Below are positions 60,970-64,000 of a stretch of DNA of 64,000 nucleotides, one piece after another. Every line of letters starts with the position of its first letter. Within the stretch, counting starts at the first letter, position 1. The position numbers were made by a program, and so were the translations under genes. The DNA comes from Pontiella sulfatireligans (GTDB lineage: Bacteria > Verrucomicrobiota > Kiritimatiellia > Kiritimatiellales > Pontiellaceae): the NCBI RefSeq assembly GCF_900890705.1, contig NZ_CAAHFH010000001.1, positions 2,790,001 through 2,854,000 of the forward strand, read 5' to 3'. The notes beneath the pieces were generated by a model that saw only the letters and a list, made by a program, of their open reading frames with translations, was not told the DNA's origin and did no database searches.

Positions 60970-63900
60970 ATGAAAAATCGAATCGCAATCACCACCATCG
61001 CGCTTCTGATCGGAAGCACCGCCGTGCAGGCGGCAACCCGAACTTGGGACGGAAGTTACAGTAAATATTGGGATAATTCGGCGAATTGGGTGGAAAATCA
61101 GATTCCTGCCGATGGGGATACGCTTATATTTCCGGACGACGCAAGTACGCTGACTAGAGACTCGTTCAACGCCATATCCGGCCTGAGCCTGAATTCGATC
61201 AAGGTGTTGGGGGAGGGTTATCATCTATCAGGCTACAATGTTGGACTGTCCGATTCCCTTTGGATTTCCAACAGTGTATCGGGCACTATTGTAAGTCTGG
61301 GTTTGGTTCTGAATGCCCCGGTCACCATCTATATGCATGCAAACACTCTTTTGTGCGGCGCGAATGATATTGATCTCAATGGATATGATCTCAATATCGG
61401 TGGTCCTGGAAATATTTCTGTAACCGGCTTGGACAGTTCGATTACGGGTGTTGGGTCGGTAAACAAGTTTGGCAGCGGCACTGTGACCCTGGACGGTTCG
61501 ACGGAAAATACCTATTCCGGTTCCACGACTGTTGAGGAAGGAACGTTGGTCCTGAGCAAATACTATGGGAATGCTGTGCCGCACTCGTTGGTTGTTGGCG
61601 GCAACGATACGGGGGATCCTAAAGCTGCCGTTCAGATGGATGAGGATGCCCGTCAAATCGTGAGTGATTTAACCATCAACAAAACGGGTGCATTGGATAT
61701 GAACGGGCATACGAATGCCATTGCGAACCTGAACCTGAACGGCGGTGCCGATGTTCATACCGCCGCATCCTATGAGATGCTGACGATTTCGGGCAATGTT
61801 ACCGTCAGTGAAAGCATATCTATCATTTCAGGCTACATTAACATACCTGAAGGAAGCCATGATTTCGACATTCTCTACACGGGCATGGTTCCACCGCCGG
61901 GTGCCAGTTGCTACCTCACCGCCAACGTGACCGGAGACGGCAGGCTGGTTAAAACAGGACCCGGGTGCATGCTGATTTCCGGAAGCAACGATTATGCGGG
62001 AACAACGAGCGTGGAAGAGGGCACTGTTCTGCTCGAGTCGGATACCGCACTGGGTTCGGCGGCGGCGGGCACCACGGTGAACGCCGGTTCGAGGATGTAC
62101 TTGTCGGAGGACAGCCAGGGCTCCTCTATGCAGGTTGTGGGTGAAAGACTTTCCTTAGGGGGCGATCTCTACTCCTACGGTATTTCCAACGTGTGGACGG
62201 GGACGATCACACTGACAGATGATGCGGCTTTTTATGTGACGCCCGGCGACTACCTCAACCTCACCGGTGTCATAAGAGGAACCGGTGGTATGGCAAAAGG
62301 TGGAACCGGAACCCTGATTCTTTCCGGTACCACGGCAAATTCCTACACTGGCGATACCATTGTGAACAACGGCACGCTGTTGTTGGGCAAGACCACCACG
62401 CCCTACTACGCCATCCCCTACGGCTCGTTGACGATAGGTGATGGCTCGGGGACGGCAGGGAGTGCACTTGTACGGGAACTGCGGAACTATCCGCTTGGCT
62501 CGATTCCCATCACCGTGAATGCCGACGGCTTGCTAGACCTGAACGGATTCGACGATACGGTCGGCAATAGTCTGACGTTGAATGGAGGTGGCGATGTGCA
62601 GACGGGAACCGGCACCATGACACTGAGCGCCAACAGCCAGATCACTGTCGCTGCCTCGTACACGGCTTCGACGATATCGGGCAATATTAATGTAGGAACC
62701 GGCGAATGCGCGTGCGATATCGCGGTTAGCACCTCTTTACTTGTTCCGGCCGCCGTGAGTGGTTCGGCTAATATCACCAAGACGGGCGAGGGATACCTGT
62801 TCCTTAGTTCCGCCAACTCGTTTACGGGTTCGATGACGCTGGAAGAATCCTACCTCGCGATCAATGATCCCTTGGCTTTGGGTGCCGATACCGCCGGAAC
62901 TTTTGTCAACAGTTTGGCCTATCTGACTATATATGGGAGCACGGATGTCGGGAATGAACCGCTGACGATGAACAGTTCGATCGCCTTTGGTGCCCTGCAT
63001 AACGGAGGTGGTACAAATTCCTGGGCTGGACCAGTGACGCTTTTACAGGATACCACGATCGATGTGTATGATGGCGTCCATGCTATGGAGATCAGTGGGG
63101 TAATCGGAGGCTCCGGCGGTATTACGAAAATAGGCGACGGGACGCTGATCCTTTCCGGCTCAAGCGACAACACCTATGCCGGCACGACCACCGTTGAGGA
63201 AGGGACATTGGTCCTGGATAAATCCTCCGGAATCAATGCGATCCCGCAGTCGTTGGTTATAGGCGGAAATGAAACGGGGGATCCTGTGGCTGCAGTGCGT
63301 CTGGATGAGGCATGGCAACTCGACCGCGTTGATGTAACCATCAATAAATCAGGGACGTTCGATGTGAATGGATATCAGGATTATATGGATGATCTAAACC
63401 TGAATGACAGTGCCGATATTGATACAGGATCTGCCGCGCTGTTCATTGGCGGGGATGTCACTGTGGACGGCGGTATTTCAACGATTGATGGACGTGTGTA
63501 CCTGACAGCCGGAGACCACGATTTCAACATTCTATCCAGTGGCTTTACTATATGGCCAGGAGCTCATTGTTATCTGGATGCCGAGGTAGTGGGATCCGGG
63601 GCTCTTATCAAAACCGGACCGGGAAGAATGCGTATTTCCGGAAGCAACAGCTACACGGGAACAACGACCGTGGAAGAGGGCAATATTATGCTCGAGTCGG
63701 ATACCGCGCTGGGAACCACGGATGGCGGAACAACGGTATACTCAAGTTCCGGGATATATCTTTCGGTGTTCACTCAGTCCTCTTCGAAGAATATCGTCGG
63801 CGAAACCCTTTCATTGGGCGGCGGTCTTTATTCATACGGTGTTGCCGACCTATGGAATGCCCAGGTTACCTTGAAGGATGATGTGGAAATCCGGGGGGTG

Positions 63901-64000
63901 GCAAGCGGCAAGTCCCTTGAATTGAGCGGAGCCATCGGTGGTTCCGGCGGCCTTGCGAAAACAGGCGACGGAACCCTGATTCTCTCAGGATCGACCGCCA
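60970..64000 (+). CDS. Giant secreted protein of autotransporter-associated strand repeats (partial)
   Basis: At least 1010 residues, open to the right edge of the window without a stop. Signal peptide MKNRIAITTIALLIGSTAVQ is almost identical to that of the 55155 protein. Then many PATR repeats, with the motif GxGxLxLSGxxxxTYxGxTTVxxGTLxL: GSGTVTLDGSTENTYSGSTT, GTLILSGTTANSYTGDTIV, GDGTLILSGSSDNTYAGTTT. Two long units, from about 61430 and from about 63110, are duplicates of one another (both contain the PxSLV(V/I)GGN(D/E)TGDP segment). Such proteins form long beta-solenoids. Whether an autotransporter barrel or another anchor follows lies outside the window. Confidence 0.82.
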   Translation, partial: MKNRIAITTIALLIGSTAVQAATRTWDGSYSKYWDNSANWVENQIPADGDTLIFPDDASTLTRDSFNAISGLSLNSIKVLGEGYHLSGYNVGLSDSLWISNSVSGTIVSLGLVLNAPVTIYMHANTLLCGANDIDLNGYDLNIGGPGNISVTGLDSSITGVGSVNKFGSGTVTLDGSTENTYSGSTTVEEGTLVLSKYYGNAVPHSLVVGGNDTGDPKAAVQMDEDARQIVSDLTINKTGALDMNGHTNAIANLNLNGGADVHTAASYEMLTISGNVTVSESISIISGYINIPEGSHDFDILYTGMVPPPGASCYLTANVTGDGRLVKTGPGCMLISGSNDYAGTTSVEEGTVLLESDTALGSAAAGTTVNAGSRMYLSEDSQGSSMQVVGERLSLGGDLYSYGISNVWTGTITLTDDAAFYVTPGDYLNLTGVIRGTGGMAKGGTGTLILSGTTANSYTGDTIVNNGTLLLGKTTTPYYAIPYGSLTIGDGSGTAGSALVRELRNYPLGSIPITVNADGLLDLNGFDDTVGNSLTLNGGGDVQTGTGTMTLSANSQITVAASYTASTISGNINVGTGECACDIAVSTSLLVPAAVSGSANITKTGEGYLFLSSANSFTGSMTLEESYLAINDPLALGADTAGTFVNSLAYLTIYGSTDVGNEPLTMNSSIAFGALHNGGGTNSWAGPVTLLQDTTIDVYDGVHAMEISGVIGGSGGITKIGDGTLILSGSSDNTYAGTTTVEEGTLVLDKSSGINAIPQSLVIGGNETGDPVAAVRLDEAWQLDRVDVTINKSGTFDVNGYQDYMDDLNLNDSADIDTGSAALFIGGDVTVDGGISTIDGRVYLTAGDHDFNILSSGFTIWPGAHCYLDAEVVGSGALIKTGPGRMRISGSNSYTGTTTVEEGNIMLESDTALGTTDGGTTVYSSSGIYLSVFTQSSSKNIVGETLSLGGGLYSYGVADLWNAQVTLKDDVEIRGVASGKSLELSGAIGGSGGLAKTGDGTLILSGSTA

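Overview
The window looks like a chromosomal piece of a free-living anaerobic or microaerophilic member of the PVC group, most probably a Kiritimatiellales-type (Pontiella-like) bacterium. The pointers are a DUF2961/GH172 secreted protein, a lone DUF1501 protein, choice-of-anchor-Q beta-helix proteins with type-3 thrombospondin (TSP3) calcium repeats, a giant protein of autotransporter-associated strand repeats, a carboxy(nor)spermidine polyamine route and many short dispersed palindromes. This is inference from gene content; no rRNA or tRNA gene was seen that could settle it.

Layout. 1-13.8 kb: housekeeping on mostly the minus strand (Lrp/AsnC fragment, outer-membrane porin, speA on plus, smpB, rpoZ, groEL, groES, dnaK), then a small plus-strand accessory island at 9.3-12.0 kb (XRE/ImmA peptidase, PIN protein, wrecked defence ATPase), then an iron alcohol dehydrogenase and a ribosome hibernation factor. 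14-24.4 kb: GH172-like secreted protein, two polyamine genes (carboxynorspermidine synthase and nspC), a second porin, and amtB-glnK under a textbook sigma-54 promoter, followed by a D-aminoacylase. 24.4-32.6 kb: FAD oxidoreductase, RidA-like protein and a complete late heme cluster hemE-hemN-hemG-hemH. 32.7-43.5 kb: small secreted proteins and lipoproteins of unknown role, a thioredoxin-fold protein, and a phospholipid acyltransferase pair including a 1131-residue MFS-PlsC-acyl ligase fusion. 43.5-49.9 kb: hydrolase, Fe-S type Rrf2 regulator, radical SAM protein, HD protein, DUF134 regulator, two DUF5320-like proteins, a flavodoxin-ferredoxin and an MFS exporter. 50-54.5 kb: peptide deformylase, a shattered pyruvate:ferredoxin oxidoreductase, DUF1501 protein, two small proteins behind a probable sigma-54 promoter, a STAS-like protein and a methyltransferase. 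54.7-64 kb: an array of secreted beta-helix/strand-repeat proteins that share signal peptides and C-terminal tails, including two stubs that keep only the two ends; the last member runs off the window.

How the genes fit together. speA makes agmatine and the CANSDH/nspC pair completes a spermidine-type route from putrescine and aspartate semialdehyde. hemE-N-G-H takes uroporphyrinogen III to protoheme with an oxygen-independent coproporphyrinogen step. amtB-glnK form an ammonium sensing and uptake unit controlled by sigma-54, and the same promoter type appears upstream of three sets of small unknown genes and perhaps dnaK, suggesting a wider sigma-54 network.

The most unusual themes are (1) repeated finding of genes reduced to a 5' piece joined to a 3' piece, (2) dispersed palindromes that have invaded coding sequence (the HemG C-terminus and a HemN linker), (3) a truncated defence gene with an in-frame stop inside an island flanked by inverted copies of one repeat, and (4) the modular secreted-protein array at the right end.
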